DNA of 64,000 bases from contig JBBDIK010000003.1 in the NCBI GenBank assembly GCA_040880465.1, positions 62,001 to 126,000 on the forward strand, given 5' to 3'. The notes under the pieces were generated by a model that was not told where the DNA came from, searched no databases, and saw only the letters and a program-made list of their open reading frames with translations. Each line of letters begins with the position of its first letter. Position 1 is the stretch's first letter. The stretch is from JBBDIK01 sp040880465. GTDB lineage: Bacteria > Actinomycetota > UBA4738 > JBBDHU01. Positions 23,906-33,305 of this stretch are shown in pieces. The translations under genes and the position numbers were made by a program.

Positions 23906-26074
23906 GTGAGCTCGGCCGATATCCTCCTCGATCCTCTCAATCCCGTGCAGCGTGAGGCGGTGCTGCACACCGAGGGCCCCGTGCTCATCGTGGCTGGGGC
24001 GGGCTCGGGCAAGACCCGGGCCCTGACCCATCGCATCGCCTACCTGATCCGGGGGAGGGACGTGGCGCCCGGAGCCATCCTGGCCATCACGTTCACGAAC
24101 AAGGCCGCTCGGGAGATGGCCGACCGGGTCGAAAACCTGCTCGGAACCCGGGTGGCCAAGGGGATGTGGATCCTGACGTTCCACTCGGCCTGTGTTCGGA
24201 TCCTTCGGCGGGAGCACCGGCATCTGGGCCTTCCGTCGTCCTTCTCCATCTATGACGATGGCGACACCGAACGGCTCATCACGATGATCCTCAAGGATCT
24301 GAACCTGGATGTGAAGCGGTTCCCCCCTCGGGCCATGGCCTCTGCGATCGGGGCGGCGAAGGACGCCCTGCTCTCGGCATCGGAGTACACCGCCGCGGCC
24401 TCGAACCTCTACGAGAAGACGGTTGCCGAGGTGTACGGGGCCTATGAGCGTCGGCTCCGCGACGCAGGGGCGCTGGATTTCGACGACCTCATCGCCGAGG
24501 CGGTGCGTCTCTTCCAGCGGCATCCGGAGGTCCTGGCGCACTATCAAGAGCGGTTCCGGTACGTCCTGATCGATGAATACCAGGACACGAACCGCGCGCA
24601 GTACCACCTCGTGAACATGCTCGCAGCGAAACACAACAACCTCTGCGTCGTGGGAGACGCCGACCAGGGCGTCTACTCCTGGCGCGGTGCGACCATCAAG
24701 AACCTCCTCGACTTCGAGCGAGACCATCCGGACGCGGCGGTCTTCCTGATGGAGCAGAACTACCGGTCGACGCAGAATATCCTCGCCGTTGCAAACGCCC
24801 TGATCGAACACAACGTCAACCGGAAGCCCAAGTCGCTCTGGACGCAGGAGTCCGGCGGGGAACTCGTCGTCCGGTACCGGGCCGAGAACGAGCACGAAGA
24901 AGCGATGTTCGTCGCCGAAGAGGTCGAGCGCCTGGTAGAGGCCGAGGGGTATCGCTACCGTGATGTCGCGCTCTTCTACCGGACGAACGCTCAGAGCCGG
25001 GTGCTCGAAGACATCTTCATGCGGGTCGGCCTGCCGTACCGGATCATCGGTGGGGTGCGGTTCTACGCCCGTAAGGAGGTGAAGGACATCCTCGCGTACC
25101 TCCGGCTTCTGGTGAACCCGCAAGACGTCGTATCGGCTCGCCGCGTCGTGAACACGCCGAAGCGCGGCGTGGGCGAGCAGACCGTCGCCGCGATCGAGTC
25201 CTTCGCCCGTGACGAGGAGGTCTCGTTCCTCGAGGCCTGCCGCCGCGCCGAGGAGATCACGACGCTGACCGCGCGTTCCACGGGTGGCGTCGCCTCGTTC
25301 GTGCGCGTGATGGACCAGCTCGCGTCGCGGCTCGCAGGCGGCGCCGGCGCGATGCGGATGGTCGAGGCGGCGGCCGAGGACTCCGGGTACATCGCCGACC
25401 TCGAGTCGGAGCGGACGGTCGAGGCCGAGGGACGGGTGGAGAACATCCAGGAGCTCGGAGGAGTGGCGGCCGAGCATGAGGCTCGGTCGCCGGACGCGAC
25501 CCTTTCCGATTTCCTGGAACAGGTCGCGCTCGTATCCGAGCAGGATGAGTACGACGCCGACGCGTCAACCGTGACGTTGATGACGCTGCATAACGCCAAG
25601 GGGCTGGAGTTCCCGGTCGTGTTCATCATCGGGATGGAGGACGGGGTGTTCCCGCACTACCGGTCGATGGGGGATGCGGATGAACTCGAGGAGGAGCGGC
25701 GGCTCGCATACGTGGGCGTGACCCGCGCGCGAGAGCGCCTGTACCTGTCCCACGCATGGAGCCGAACGCTCTTCGGCAGCACGAGCTACAACCCGCCGTC
25801 CCGGTTCCTCTCCGAGATCCCCGCCGACCTGGTTAAGCTCCTGGAGCACGAGAAGGACGAGAACGGACGTCGCGGACCCAGGAAGGTCGCATCCCCGGCC
25901 GCCCATGCCCCGTTGGACGTCGGACCCGGAGATACGGTCGTGCACGAGAAGTGGGGCGAGGGTGTGGTCCTGTCGGTCGCTGGCTCCGGCGGTGACGCGC
26001 AGGCCCGTATCGCGTTCGAGGATGTGGGGGAGAAGCAGCTGATCCTCGCGTTCGCACCGCTCCGGCGCGGCTAG
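23906..26074 (+). CDS. pcrA: ATP-dependent 3'-5' DNA helicase UvrD/PcrA
   Basis: Superfamily 1A helicase for nucleotide excision repair and recombination control. It opens LDPLNPVQREAVLHTEGPVLIVAG, with Walker A GAGSGKT at 31-37, and continues with DEYQDTN (Walker B), GDADQGVYSWRGA, QNYRST, and motifs V/VI in LMTLHNAKGLEFPVVF and AYVGVTRARERLYL. The C-terminal PcrA Tudor-like domain (DTVVHEKWGEGVV) is present. 722 residues. GTG 23906 is set by the -10 box. Confidence 0.95.
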   Translation: MSSADILLDPLNPVQREAVLHTEGPVLIVAGAGSGKTRALTHRIAYLIRGRDVAPGAILAITFTNKAAREMADRVENLLGTRVAKGMWILTFHSACVRILRREHRHLGLPSSFSIYDDGDTERLITMILKDLNLDVKRFPPRAMASAIGAAKDALLSASEYTAAASNLYEKTVAEVYGAYERRLRDAGALDFDDLIAEAVRLFQRHPEVLAHYQERFRYVLIDEYQDTNRAQYHLVNMLAAKHNNLCVVGDADQGVYSWRGATIKNLLDFERDHPDAAVFLMEQNYRSTQNILAVANALIEHNVNRKPKSLWTQESGGELVVRYRAENEHEEAMFVAEEVERLVEAEGYRYRDVALFYRTNAQSRVLEDIFMRVGLPYRIIGGVRFYARKEVKDILAYLRLLVNPQDVVSARRVVNTPKRGVGEQTVAAIESFARDEEVSFLEACRRAEEITTLTARSTGGVASFVRVMDQLASRLAGGAGAMRMVEAAAEDSGYIADLESERTVEAEGRVENIQELGGVAAEHEARSPDATLSDFLEQVALVSEQDEYDADASTVTLMTLHNAKGLEFPVVFIIGMEDGVFPHYRSMGDADELEEERRLAYVGVTRARERLYLSHAWSRTLFGSTSYNPPSRFLSEIPADLVKLLEHEKDENGRRGPRKVASPAAHAPLDVGPGDTVVHEKWGEGVVLSVAGSGGDAQARIAFEDVGEKQLILAFAPLRRG

Positions 26075-27555
26075 TCGTCGTCTGCCGGGATCGGGGTCGT
26101 CAAGCGCTCCAGGATGTTCCGCGTGATCCGGTCAACGTCCGGATCCTCACCCTTGAGGCCATAGGCCCAATCCGTTACTCCGGCGTTCACCACGGTCCCG
26201 CCGCGGTCCGGCCGCGTGAACGTGGCCAGAACGGCGTGGTTGGCGGCGACCTTCGCGAGGTTCTCCGGTGTCACGTCCCCGAACACGGCTTCGGCAACCG
26301 TCTCCAGCTCGCCCGGTTCGTGGGCGTATCGGGAGGGTTGCTCCTGCTGGGACCACAGCCGAGCGGGTGCGGTCGCGAGGACCTCGAGCGTCTCCGGTGC
26401 TCCGTCCCCGTAGGTCGGTACCGGTACGCCGCACCGCATCCGAAGTTCGCATCCGTCCACCTCGTAGGCGACGATCGCGTCTTTCGCTCCGAACATGTCG
26501 CCGTACTGCAGCCCGGTTCCCTCGAAGGCCCAGTGGTCGGGCTGCCAGACGGTGAAGGCTGCGTTCCCGCGCGGGATGGCGTTGCCGTAGCGCGAGTAGC
26601 CGCCCCGGGTGAAGGACAAGCCGATCGATCCCGCCTCCGGTCGCCCGACGCGCCGATCGGCCCAGGGACCGGTGAGGAATCGCTCGTCCGACGTTCCGGC
26701 CACCGGGTCCTGATGGGCGAGGTACTTGAAGCACGTCATCGCCGCATGATCGTCCTCGTAGCGGACCTGCCAGAAGCAGGTGTTCCCGCTGAAGATGGCG
26801 GCGTTGCCTCCTGCTCCGGTGTAGGCGTCGAGCGCGTCGCGCATCTTCCACGACCAGTACTCGTCGTGGCCCACGCAGACGAACGTGTCGTGGCCGTCCA
26901 GGACCTCGGGATGTTGCTCCAGGTCCTGCGAGATGGCGACGTCGACGGAGAAGCCGTTGCGCTCCGACCAGTGCAGGAACGGGCGCTCCCAGTTCCACCA
27001 GCCGGCCCCGCCGCTCCAGTCGGAAAGGCCGAGCGGGCGGGCCCAGTTGCGGTACCCCATCGCCTCCGGGTCGGGATCGGTCTGCATCATCCGACCCGCG
27101 GGCTCGGGCTTGACCAAGAACCCTCTGGCCATCGGGCGACGGAACGAGACGCGGTTCCCGCCCGTGTAGAGGGACAGGCCGCCCCAATCGTTGTAGGCGT
27201 TGTAGGTATTCGTGGACAGGACCAGGATCAGCTGCGCTCGCTCCTGTCCGGGGCGGACCACCAGGAACGCGTCCGTCCGTTCGTCACCGGAGGTCAGGGT
27301 CACCGCGTAGTACCCGGAGCGCCAGTCGTCGCCGACGGGGATCTGGACGGCAGCCGGCCAGTCGCAGCCCTTGGAGGACGCGTCTTCGGGGGTCGCATGG
27401 TTCCCTGCAGGCACTTGCCGCTGTTCCCATACCACCTCGGGTCGGGCCCCGTCGCGGGCGACCTTCACGTCGAACGTTCCCCGGTCGGTGGATACATGCA
27501 GGCCGGCTGCTTCGCCGGGGGCAACCGAGAGGGGCCAGCAGAACGCCTCGAGCAT
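26071..27555 (-). CDS. N,N-dimethylformamidase large-subunit-like protein
   Basis: 494 residues resembling the C-terminal, catalytic part of the dimethylformamidase beta subunit, a Fe-dependent amidohydrolase. Family features are LSTNTYNAYNDWGG, CVGHDEYWSWKMRDALDAY and NAAIFSGNTCFW. Tyr and Glu residues of these segments are candidates for the unusual Tyr/Tyr/Glu iron site known in DMFase. There is no small alpha-subunit gene nearby, so the substrate is unlikely to be dimethylformamide. ATG 27555 shares a base with the stop of the upstream small membrane gene; the 3' end overlaps pcrA by 4 nt. Confidence 0.75.
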   Translation of the reverse strand: MLEAFCWPLSVAPGEAAGLHVSTDRGTFDVKVARDGARPEVVWEQRQVPAGNHATPEDASSKGCDWPAAVQIPVGDDWRSGYYAVTLTSGDERTDAFLVVRPGQERAQLILVLSTNTYNAYNDWGGLSLYTGGNRVSFRRPMARGFLVKPEPAGRMMQTDPDPEAMGYRNWARPLGLSDWSGGAGWWNWERPFLHWSERNGFSVDVAISQDLEQHPEVLDGHDTFVCVGHDEYWSWKMRDALDAYTGAGGNAAIFSGNTCFWQVRYEDDHAAMTCFKYLAHQDPVAGTSDERFLTGPWADRRVGRPEAGSIGLSFTRGGYSRYGNAIPRGNAAFTVWQPDHWAFEGTGLQYGDMFGAKDAIVAYEVDGCELRMRCGVPVPTYGDGAPETLEVLATAPARLWSQQEQPSRYAHEPGELETVAEAVFGDVTPENLAKVAANHAVLATFTRPDRGGTVVNAGVTDWAYGLKGEDPDVDRITRNILERLTTPIPADDD

Positions 27556-27716
27556 CAGCGCATCAACGTGAGGTAGCCGGCGACGGCGATCACGAGCCCG
27601 GCGGCGAGCGCCGTGATGACCCAGGCGAGTCCGAGGCGTCCCCGGTAGGGACCGAGTGGGCCGACCTTCGTGCTCGGTTTCAGTCCTGGAGGGCGGAACT
27701 TGAGTGGTTTGGCCAT
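27555..27716 (-). CDS. 53-residue single-pass membrane protein
   Basis: From ATG 27716: a basic, Pro-rich N-terminus (MAKPLKFRPPGLKPSTKVG) followed by one helix, GLAWVITALAAGLVIAVAGYL, and a short end. Its TGA shares its A with the ATG of the dimethylformamidase-like gene (TGATG), which indicates coupled translation. Function unknown; it may anchor or assist the downstream protein. Confidence 0.55.
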   Translation of the reverse strand: MAKPLKFRPPGLKPSTKVGPLGPYRGRLGLAWVITALAAGLVIAVAGYLTLMR

Positions 27717-27775
27717 GTCGGAACTGAGTATAGGAGCCGTCCGATCATGCACATGGTGTGCCTGGACCTCTCGGC

Positions 27776-27781
27776 TATAGT
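27776..27781 (+). promoter_or_regulatory. -10 box (TATAGT) of mcmB-sucC-sucD
   Basis: TATAGT ends 9 nt before ATG 27791, predicting a transcript with at most a few untranslated bases. Confidence 0.5.
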
Positions 27782-27790
27782 GCCGAGCCT

Positions 27791-28204
27791 ATGCCCCAGA
27801 CCCATCGCGTCATCATCGCGAAACCCGGGCTCGACGGTCATGACCGCGGAGCCAAAGTTGTTGCGCGGGCGCTCCGGGATGCCGGGTTCGAGGTTATCTA
27901 CACCGGCTTGCATCAGACGCCCGAACAGATCGTCGAGACGGCGATCCAGGAGGATGCCGACGTGATCGGGCTGTCGTCGCACTCAGGCGCACACATGACG
28001 CTGTTCCCGAAGGTCACCGCGCAGCTCAGGGACCAAGGCGTCACGGGCGTCGTCGTCTTCGCAGGCGGGATCATCCCCCCCGAGGACATCCGGGCGCTCG
28101 AGGAAGCTGGTATCGAGGCGGTCTTCACGCCGGGTGCTTCCACCCAGGACATCGTCGAGTGGTTGCGCGGGCGGCTCGCGGATGCGAATGGGAGGGCGGA
28201 GTAG
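27791..28204 (+). CDS. mcmB: B12-binding subunit of methylmalonyl-CoA mutase
   Basis: Stand-alone cobalamin-binding domain of 137 residues. The base-off B12 motif DxHxxG is Asp15-His17-Gly20 in KPGLDGHDRGAK, followed by GLSSHSGAH and FAGGIIPPED that line the nucleotide tail. It should pair with a mutase subunit lacking this domain; the only one in the window is at 49964. It lies upstream of sucC-sucD, which use the succinyl-CoA product. ATG 27791 follows a -10 box by 9 nt; the earlier in-frame start at 27758 is upstream of that box. Confidence 0.88.
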   Translation: MPQTHRVIIAKPGLDGHDRGAKVVARALRDAGFEVIYTGLHQTPEQIVETAIQEDADVIGLSSHSGAHMTLFPKVTAQLRDQGVTGVVVFAGGIIPPEDIRALEEAGIEAVFTPGASTQDIVEWLRGRLADANGRAE

Positions 28205-29350
28205 GTGGATCTCTACGAGCACATGGGCAAGGACCTGTTCCGGGCCCACGGCATCCCGACCCCGCGAGGGATCGTCGCCGTGTCGGGTGAGGCGGCAGCC
28301 AAGGCAACCGAGGAGCTCGGCGGCAAGTCGGTCGTCAAGGTGCAGGTCCAGATCGGTGGGCGGGGCAAGGGCGGTGGCGTCGTCCTGGTGGATTCACCGT
28401 TGCGCGCAGCCGAGGAGGCGGACCGGATGCTCCGCGAGGGTTTCAAGGAGATGGACGTTACGCAGGTCCTGGTGGAGGAACTGTTGCCGATCAAGCGCGA
28501 GTTCTATACCTCCTTCGTCCTCGACCGGTCTGCGGGCGACTACTTGGCGATGATGACGGCCGAGGGCGGGATGGACATCGAGGAGGTCGCGCGCCTGAAG
28601 CCCCAGGCGCTCCGCCGGGTTCACGTCGATCCGCTGCTCGGGCTGCGCTCGTATCACGTGCGGAACCTGGTCGAGGTTCTTCCGGAGGACGCTCGGAAAG
28701 GCGCAGCTGACGTGCTGGTCAAGATGTTCGCGCTGCTCACCGAGATGGACGCGACGCTGGTCGAAGTGAATCCGCTGGTTCAGTTGGAGGATGGGGCGAT
28801 CCTGGCCCTCGACTCGAAGGTGACCGTGGACGACAACGCGCTCTTCCGCCATCCGGATATCGAGGCGCTGCAGAGGCACTTCCCGATCGATCCGGTGGAG
28901 AAGCGCGCCAAGGACGCGGGTCTCCAGTACGTGAAGCTCGACGGCGAGGTCGGGATCATCGGCAACGGCGCCGGACTCGTGATGTCCACGCTGGACGTCG
29001 TCGCGCAGGCCGGCGCTCGCGCCGCCAACTTCCTGGATATCGGGGGCGGCGCGAGCGCCGACACGATGGCGACCTCGATGGAAGTCATCCTTTCGGATCC
29101 GGCGGTCAAAGCCGTGTTCATCAACATCTTCGGAGGCATCACCCGCTGCGACCTCGTGGCGAACGGCGTGCTGGAGGCATTGGACCGGGTCGAGGCGACC
29201 GTCCCGATCGTCGTCCGTCTGGACGGGACGAACGCGGAAGAGGGACGGAAGATCCTCGATGATGCGGGTCATCCGCGGATCGTGTCGGCGCCGACCATGC
29301 TCGAGGCGGCGCGGCGGGCAGCGGAGTTCGCGAACGGGGCGGTCGCATGA
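28205..29350 (+). CDS. sucC: succinyl-CoA ligase (ADP/GDP-forming) subunit beta
   Basis: Beta subunit with an ATP-grasp domain, converting succinyl-CoA to succinate with NDP phosphorylation. It starts VDLYEHMGKDLFRAHGIPTPRG, has the VQIGGRGKGGGV nucleotide loop, EVNPLVQLEDG, and the C-terminal CoA-ligase region with FINIFGGITRCD. 381 residues. GTG 28205 follows the mcmB stop with no gap. The ATGA overlap with sucD couples the two subunits. Confidence 0.95.
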   Translation: MDLYEHMGKDLFRAHGIPTPRGIVAVSGEAAAKATEELGGKSVVKVQVQIGGRGKGGGVVLVDSPLRAAEEADRMLREGFKEMDVTQVLVEELLPIKREFYTSFVLDRSAGDYLAMMTAEGGMDIEEVARLKPQALRRVHVDPLLGLRSYHVRNLVEVLPEDARKGAADVLVKMFALLTEMDATLVEVNPLVQLEDGAILALDSKVTVDDNALFRHPDIEALQRHFPIDPVEKRAKDAGLQYVKLDGEVGIIGNGAGLVMSTLDVVAQAGARAANFLDIGGGASADTMATSMEVILSDPAVKAVFINIFGGITRCDLVANGVLEALDRVEATVPIVVRLDGTNAEEGRKILDDAGHPRIVSAPTMLEAARRAAEFANGAVA

Positions 29351-30216
29351 GCATCCTCGTCGACGCCACCACGCGGCTCGTGGTGCAGGGCATCACGGGG
29401 AAGGAAGGGACCTTCCACACGCTGCGAGACCGGGGATACGGGACGAACGTGGTCGCCGGGGTGACGCCCGGCAAGGCCGGGCAGGACGTCGAGGGCATCC
29501 CGGTCTTCGACACGGTGGCGGACGCGGTCCGTGAGCAAGGCGCCGATACGGCGATGGTGTTCGTCCCGCCCCGGTTCGCCGCCGAGGCTGTCTTGGAGGC
29601 TGCAGACGCGGGTGTCGGGCTCGTCGTCTGCATCACCGAGGGGATCCCGGTCAGGGACATGGCAGAGGTCCATGCCTATCTGAAGGGCTCCGACACGCTG
29701 CTGGTCGGCCCGAACTGTCCGGGCGTGATCTCGCCCGGCGTCGCGAATGTCGGCATCATCCCGGGCGAGGTCTGCATGCCCGGCCGGGTGGGGTTCGTAT
29801 CGCGCTCCGGAACGCTGGTCTATCAGATCGTGCACGAGCTCACGCAACAAGGGATCGGCCAGTCGACCTGCGTCGGGATGGGAGGTGACCCGGTGCACGG
29901 GATCGGATTCATCGAGTCGCTCGACCTGTTCGAGGCCGACCGCGACACCGATCTCATGATCATGACCGGAGAGATCGGCGGGGACGACGAGGAGCGGGCC
30001 GCCGCACATGTACGCGAGCACATCACGAAGCCAGTGGTCGCCTATATCGCCGGCTTCGAGGCTCCACCCGGAAAGCGCATGGGGCACGCCGGGGCCATCG
30101 TCACCGGCTCGGAGGGAACCGCTGCAGCGAAGGCCGAGGCGCTGGAGGCGGCCGGGGTCAAGGTCGGGCGCACGCCGACCGACGTCGCGTCTCTCGTTGC
30201 CCGGGCGCTCGGCTAG
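29347..30216 (+). CDS. sucD: succinyl-CoA ligase subunit alpha
   Basis: CoA-binding subunit with the phosphorylated His. It has VQGITGKEGTFHT at the start, the NCPGVISPG loop, and the active-site His in GHAGAIVTG near the C-terminus. 289 residues, normal. It overlaps sucC by 4 nt and ends the mcmB-sucCD operon. Confidence 0.95.
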   Translation: MSILVDATTRLVVQGITGKEGTFHTLRDRGYGTNVVAGVTPGKAGQDVEGIPVFDTVADAVREQGADTAMVFVPPRFAAEAVLEAADAGVGLVVCITEGIPVRDMAEVHAYLKGSDTLLVGPNCPGVISPGVANVGIIPGEVCMPGRVGFVSRSGTLVYQIVHELTQQGIGQSTCVGMGGDPVHGIGFIESLDLFEADRDTDLMIMTGEIGGDDEERAAAHVREHITKPVVAYIAGFEAPPGKRMGHAGAIVTGSEGTAAAKAEALEAAGVKVGRTPTDVASLVARALG

Positions 30217-30293
30217 TCCCACGCTCATCACGCTGCTTCTTGTCGCCCGGTGCCCGTCCCCCCATACTTGCCTGACCACCGAGAGGAGAGCCG

Positions 30294-31844
30294 ATGACCT
30301 GTTCGCACTGTGGAGCTGAGAACGATGCAGAAGCGAGCTCGTGCTCGACGTGCGGACGCGATCTGACCGAGGCGAGCGGAGGACCGCCCTTGTCCGTGCC
30401 GGGCGGCGTGGACGTCGCGCCAGGCGAACCCTCGGGAGCCCGTGCGCCCAGTGGTGCACCTTCCGCTCCCGTGTGGCGAACCGGTATCCGGTCGGGGGCC
30501 ATCATCTTCCTCGTGGCGGCGCTCATCGGTCAGGCCATCGCGTGGTTCGACTTCCTCCTCATCCCTGGCGCGTCTGGTGGCCTCGATGTTCCCAATGTCG
30601 CGAAGATCGGGGTCCTGTATCTGGCGTCGTTCAACCGTATCCCCGTGTCGGCGGAGATCAGTGCAGTCGGCATGAGCCAGACGGTGAGTTTCTCGCTCGC
30701 GTTCGGGCTGATTACGCTCGGGTTGGTCTTCCTGCTCTACCGGGCCGGCAAGAAGCTCGCGAACGACGCCGGAGGCGATGCCCTGCGGCGCATGGTGATC
30801 GGGATGATGGTGGCTCCGTCGTATGCCGCGCTGACGCTCCTCGTCGCGCTCGTGATGACCCTCCGTCCGCTCGTAGCTGAAGGAGGCGAGTTGACGGTCG
30901 CGCCGGCGCTCTTCGGGTCACTCCTGATGCCCCTCGTCCTCGCAGCCGTTGCAGGTGGTGCCGGGGGACTCCTGTCCGATCGAGACGCACTGTTCCGCCG
31001 CTGGTCGGTGGGTCGTCGGGTCGCCGGAGCACTCGCCGGCGGCTGGCGGATGCTCGTCTTCGGCATGGTGTTCGCCGTCGTCGGGATGCTCGTGCTGATC
31101 GTCATCCATCCCGATGACTCCAAGGTCTACTTCGCCGGTTACCGAGCGATCGGTGAGGATGGCGGCGCGGTCGCCGTGCTCCACAACACGTTGCTGCTTC
31201 CGAACGAGGCCGTGATGGTCCTCGCTCCATCCATGGGCGCGTGCGACGGCATCTACGGCGGCATGGTCCAGGTCGATCTGGTGTGCTACAGCGCCTTCCC
31301 GTCGGATGCGCCACCGACGGCGCCGTCGACGACGTCCGATCCGATCACGGCACTGGCGGGTTCCCTGCCGACCCCGCAGGCTGCGCCCGCCGTCTATCTG
31401 ATGTTCCTGGTGGTTCCGCTCCTGGCGACGATCCTCGGCGGACGAGCTGCCGCACGGCTCTCCCGGGCGAGCGGGCGCGGCCAGGGGGCCATCAACGGGG
31501 CGCTCGCTGGGGTGGTGTTCGCGATCCTCGTGGGCGTCGCGGCGTGGTTCGCAGGGGTCGATATCGGTTCGGGCGGCGGTTCGGGCGGCGGAGGGATCCT
31601 GACGGGGGGATCGATGTTCGTCGGAGCCGGGATCGCCGGAACCGCGATGTTCGGGCTCGCGTGGGGGGTTGGTGGCGGCGCGCTCGGCGGGGCTCTGGGG
31701 GCTGCTCCGGCGGAGGGACCTGGATCGCCTGACCTGCGCGGCGATGAGGAAGACGACGAACCGGACGAGGTTGATCTCGGCGGTGGGGGGCGGGCCCCCG
31801 AGGAGGATCCAGGTTTGCCTATCGTGCCTCCGGACCCTGCCTGA
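30294..31844 (+). CDS. zinc-ribbon multi-pass membrane protein
   Basis: An N-terminal zinc ribbon (Cys3, Cys6, Cys17, Cys20 in CSHCGAEN and CSTCGRDL) is followed by a Pro/Ala linker and about nine to ten transmembrane helices, with glycine-rich segments near the end and an acidic tail. No known family identified. GAGAGG precedes ATG 30294. It converges with the next gene across a perfect hairpin. Such ribbon-membrane proteins are often sensors or quality-control factors, but nothing specific is shown here. Confidence 0.65.
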   Translation: MTCSHCGAENDAEASSCSTCGRDLTEASGGPPLSVPGGVDVAPGEPSGARAPSGAPSAPVWRTGIRSGAIIFLVAALIGQAIAWFDFLLIPGASGGLDVPNVAKIGVLYLASFNRIPVSAEISAVGMSQTVSFSLAFGLITLGLVFLLYRAGKKLANDAGGDALRRMVIGMMVAPSYAALTLLVALVMTLRPLVAEGGELTVAPALFGSLLMPLVLAAVAGGAGGLLSDRDALFRRWSVGRRVAGALAGGWRMLVFGMVFAVVGMLVLIVIHPDDSKVYFAGYRAIGEDGGAVAVLHNTLLLPNEAVMVLAPSMGACDGIYGGMVQVDLVCYSAFPSDAPPTAPSTTSDPITALAGSLPTPQAAPAVYLMFLVVPLLATILGGRAAARLSRASGRGQGAINGALAGVVFAILVGVAAWFAGVDIGSGGGSGGGGILTGGSMFVGAGIAGTAMFGLAWGVGGGALGGALGAAPAEGPGSPDLRGDEEDDEPDEVDLGGGGRAPEEDPGLPIVPPDPA

Positions 31845-31866
31845 GCGTCGTCTCGCCTACGCTCAG
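31841..31866. terminator. hairpin between convergent genes
   Basis: CTGAGCGT (31841-31848) and ACGCTCAG (31859-31866) form a perfect 8-bp stem with a 10-nt loop. It spans the stop codons of the converging genes at 31844 and 31863 and could end transcription from both sides. No T tract. Confidence 0.4.
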
Positions 31867-32645
31867 TCTTCGCTCGGCTTCACGTACGTGACCGCTTGTT
31901 GGGCTTCGCGCATCAAGAGGTATCCGCCGGGAACGGCGATCAGTCCGCCCAGGAGGGTGATCGTGATCGCCAGTTGCGGGCTGACGACGAAGCCATCGAG
32001 GGGATCGATGCCTCCGGTCGAACTCATCGCCCAAACGGCTGCACCGGCGACCAGGATCCCGGCGACCATCACGACGCTTCCGAGGTCCAGGCGGGCCTTG
32101 CGTCCCAGCGGCTTGGTGGTCAGCAGGATGCTGATGAGCAGGATCGTGAGCCCTCCGGCAAGACAGAGGATCCCCGGGATCGACCGCACTCCCGTTCTGG
32201 AGGGCAGGTCATCGAGGGCGGCCCCCTCCAGGAGCGAGAGGCTCATCCGCCACCAGGTCAGCAGCGGCGCGAAGGACGCGATCGTGCCGCCGACGATCGA
32301 GATCGCGAGGCCGAGCGGGCGGCCTCGCTTCCGTTCGACGTCAGGTCGCGGGGCCGCGATGACGGGGGGGAGTGAGACGCCGCCGGGGGCGGCCGGCGCG
32401 AGCAGAGGCGCGCCCTCGGCTTCCGACGGGCGTTCGCCCCGGGTCGGGGAAAGCTCGGTGCCCGGCGTGGGATGCGAGGACGTCGAGGGAACCGGACGAG
32501 CCACTGGAGTCGCGGGTGTCTCCGTCAGGTGTCCCGCCGTGCCTTCCCCGACTTCGTCCGGGGCGTAGGGGTCCGGCTTCGGCGCGGCCCGAAGGACGAT
32601 CTTCTTCTTCGGCCTCGCCTTGGGGGGTTCTTTCTCGTCAGCCAC
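31863..32645 (-). CDS. membrane protein with a long Pro-rich cytoplasmic N-terminus
   Basis: 260 residues from GTG 32645. The first 120 are Lys/Pro/Ala-rich and disordered-looking. The rest holds four helices beginning GLAISIVGGTIASFAPLLTWW, with Gly-Gly and Pro-Trp/Thr-Trp patterns similar to the protein at 42504. GTG 32645 is preferred over TTG 32681 because a TACCCT box ends exactly 6 nt before it. Function unknown. Confidence 0.6.
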   Translation of the reverse strand: MADEKEPPKARPKKKIVLRAAPKPDPYAPDEVGEGTAGHLTETPATPVARPVPSTSSHPTPGTELSPTRGERPSEAEGAPLLAPAAPGGVSLPPVIAAPRPDVERKRGRPLGLAISIVGGTIASFAPLLTWWRMSLSLLEGAALDDLPSRTGVRSIPGILCLAGGLTILLISILLTTKPLGRKARLDLGSVVMVAGILVAGAAVWAMSSTGGIDPLDGFVVSPQLAITITLLGGLIAVPGGYLLMREAQQAVTYVKPSED

Positions 32646-32651
32646 AGGGCG

Positions 32652-32657
32652 AGGGTA
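32652..32657 (-). promoter_or_regulatory. -10 box (TACCCT) fixing the start of the 31863 gene
   Basis: TACCCT on the minus strand is 6 nt before GTG 32645, the leaderless spacing common in this window. Confidence 0.4.
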
Positions 32658-32705
32658 GAGGTCAGGCTCGATGGAGGGCAACTCCGGGAGGCCGCGACGC
32701 CGTGG

Positions 32706-33299
32706 TCACGATCCCGCGCGAGCAGGCGAGCGCGACCACCGGAGCGTGGTAACGAGGGCGACGATCCCTGCAGCCAGCGCCAGCCATGGACCGATGGATG
32801 AGGGGCCGAACGATGGAGGCCGGAGCAGATGCAGGACCGAGCCCGCGATCACCAACCCTGCGAGCACGCGCAGTGCAGCGACCCAGCGCGGCCGTGGCGA
32901 GAGGGGGCGAAGTGCGACGGCGCCCCAGATCATCAGGCCCACGAGGGCCCCGATACCGGCGAGCATCGACCACCGGGGGGTGATCGCCCACGCGCCCAGG
33001 AGCCCTGAGCCCGGTCCGAAGCGCTTCCACGGGATGATCGAAGCCAGGGCGGCGACGGCGAACGCGATGCCGGTCCAGGGCAGCGGAAGCCTGGCTCGCG
33101 TGGGGTGCTCCGGCTCCAGGACGAGGTTGGGGCCGAGAGCCGCCGGGAGGCACTCCTCGCCGAGAACGCGTCCCCGCACGGGCACCGCACACCGCACGCA
33201 CATCGGCCGCCCACAGTCGGCGCACTCCGCGATCACGGAGGCGGCTGGGTGGCGCTCGCAGCGTTTCGCGGCCTTCGCCGACCGCTCGTCCAACGACAC
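32706..33299 (-). CDS. B-box-like zinc-finger membrane protein
   Basis: The N-terminal 50 residues carry a B-box-like set of ligands: Cys14, His17, Cys26, Cys29, Cys34, Cys37 and Cys50 (RCERHPAAS, ECADCGRPMCVRC). Four helices follow. Bacterial proteins of this layout are common in actinobacteria, sometimes fused to rhomboid proteases; no protease motif is present here. GTG 33299 is 6 nt after a TAAGCT box. Divergent from purN. Confidence 0.65.
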   Translation of the reverse strand: MSLDERSAKAAKRCERHPAASVIAECADCGRPMCVRCAVPVRGRVLGEECLPAALGPNLVLEPEHPTRARLPLPWTGIAFAVAALASIIPWKRFGPGSGLLGAWAITPRWSMLAGIGALVGLMIWGAVALRPLSPRPRWVAALRVLAGLVIAGSVLHLLRPPSFGPSSIGPWLALAAGIVALVTTLRWSRSPARAGS

Positions 33300-33305
33300 G
33301 GGGGA

